Shown here one piece after another: positions 31,219 through 31,477 of a stretch of DNA of 31,477 bases. Position 1 is the stretch's first letter; the number at the start of each line of letters is the position of its first letter. Location of the stretch: contig JBBQTU010000017.1 of NCBI GenBank assembly GCA_038213005.1, positions 1 through 31,477 of the forward strand, written 5' to 3'. Made by a program: the position numbers and the translations under genes. A model generated the notes under the pieces. The model made no database searches and had not been told where the DNA came from. It saw nothing but the letters and a program-made list of their open reading frames with translations. This DNA is from JBBQTU01 sp038213005 (GTDB lineage Bacteria > Planctomycetota > Phycisphaerae > Tepidisphaerales > Tepidisphaeraceae).

Positions 31219-31477
31219 CAAACGAAGGCCCCGCCCGTGAACGCTGCCACCCGGCCGGGTAACACTGCGGATGAACCCTGACGAAGGCATCGCAGAACAG
31301 GCTCAGCCACGTGGCTGCCCTCGCCGTGCAGGTCTGTCTCGCATATTCGGATACCGTCGATGCTATTCAGGCGCAATTAAGCAAGGGACGCACACAGAGA
31401 AAGGTTTAAAGGTGACGTCCCAAAACAAGGTTTAAAGATAAGAAAGATAAGAAAGGTGACATCCCACAATATTCAAG
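31219..31477. other. Right-end segment, possible mobile-element edge
   Basis: Contains two copies of AAAGGTGACRTCCCA (31408-31422 and 31452-31466) with AAGGTTTAAA units and an AAGATAAGAAAG tract between, clearly less GC-rich than the rest. Such GGTGACGTCCC stretches commonly border transposase remnants (recollection, not verified). A minus-strand frame (31376 down to about 31200, MRLNSIDGIRICETDLHGEG) is open but unsupported. Confidence 0.35.

Noticed and set aside
582..31265. 13-bp inverted match GTGTTACCCGGCC (582-594) with 31253-31265 near both window ends
   Set aside because: Tempting as ends of a 30-kb element, but 13 GC-rich bases with no matching flanks are more likely a chance or dispersed-repeat match, and the window edges are arbitrary.
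30951..31376. Minus-strand frame beginning MRLNSIDGIRICETDLHGEG
   Set aside because: Overlaps the esterase gene in antisense for more than half its length, with no ribosome binding site or known domain.

Overview
The window reads as chromosomal, accessory-rich DNA from a GC-rich Gram-negative bacterium, most likely a planctomycete (Phycisphaerae-like). This is inferred from gene content and style: a WaaF-type heptosyltransferase, ExbB/ExbD motors with a von Willebrand protein, a transporter fused to HEAT repeats, secreted esterases, a retropepsin-like protease, and long gene-poor gaps full of hairpin repeats. No rRNA, tRNA or CRISPR array was found.

Layout. Bases 1-571 hold the start of an IS21-family transposase gene, its terminal repeats, and the REP-type (Y1) transposase remnant it appears to have inserted into, bordered by a 15-bp perfect hairpin. 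Next come an MFS transporter and the phospholipid pair psd-pssA (plus strand). A minus-strand group follows: LpoB/CsgG-like lipoprotein, YcfL-like lipoprotein, YkgJ-type cysteine-cluster protein and an alpha/beta hydrolase. At 7.6-9.3 kb lies an ABC-type ATPase followed by a TOPRIM-like gene with a one-base frameshift: a probable, damaged, phage-defence-style pair and the strongest candidate for an unusual system. After a repeat-filled gap comes an MFS-HEAT fusion, convergent with a minus-strand operon of vWA protein, ExbB, two ExbD proteins and a heptosyltransferase. A PIN-domain toxin-antitoxin pair and a Gfo/Idh/MocA oxidoreductase follow.

A 1.25-kb repeat mosaic (18.9-20.1 kb) precedes tilS, which is divergent from two secreted-protein genes (one a retropepsin-like protease with a coiled coil). 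An HD-domain protein and a CHAD-domain protein, both likely linked to polyphosphate, are divergent around 23.7 kb. The last third is a sugar-type ABC importer with unusual architecture: one gene fuses a solute-binding domain to a MalF-like permease, and its translationally coupled partner is a MalG-like permease with about 300 extra residues outside the membrane. No transporter ATPase gene is present here. A repeat-rich gap, a secreted esterase, and a possible mobile-element edge close the window.

At least seven copies of one short hairpin repeat and several other inverted-repeat families lie almost wholly in the gaps between genes. Family assignments rest on motifs read by eye, with no database search.
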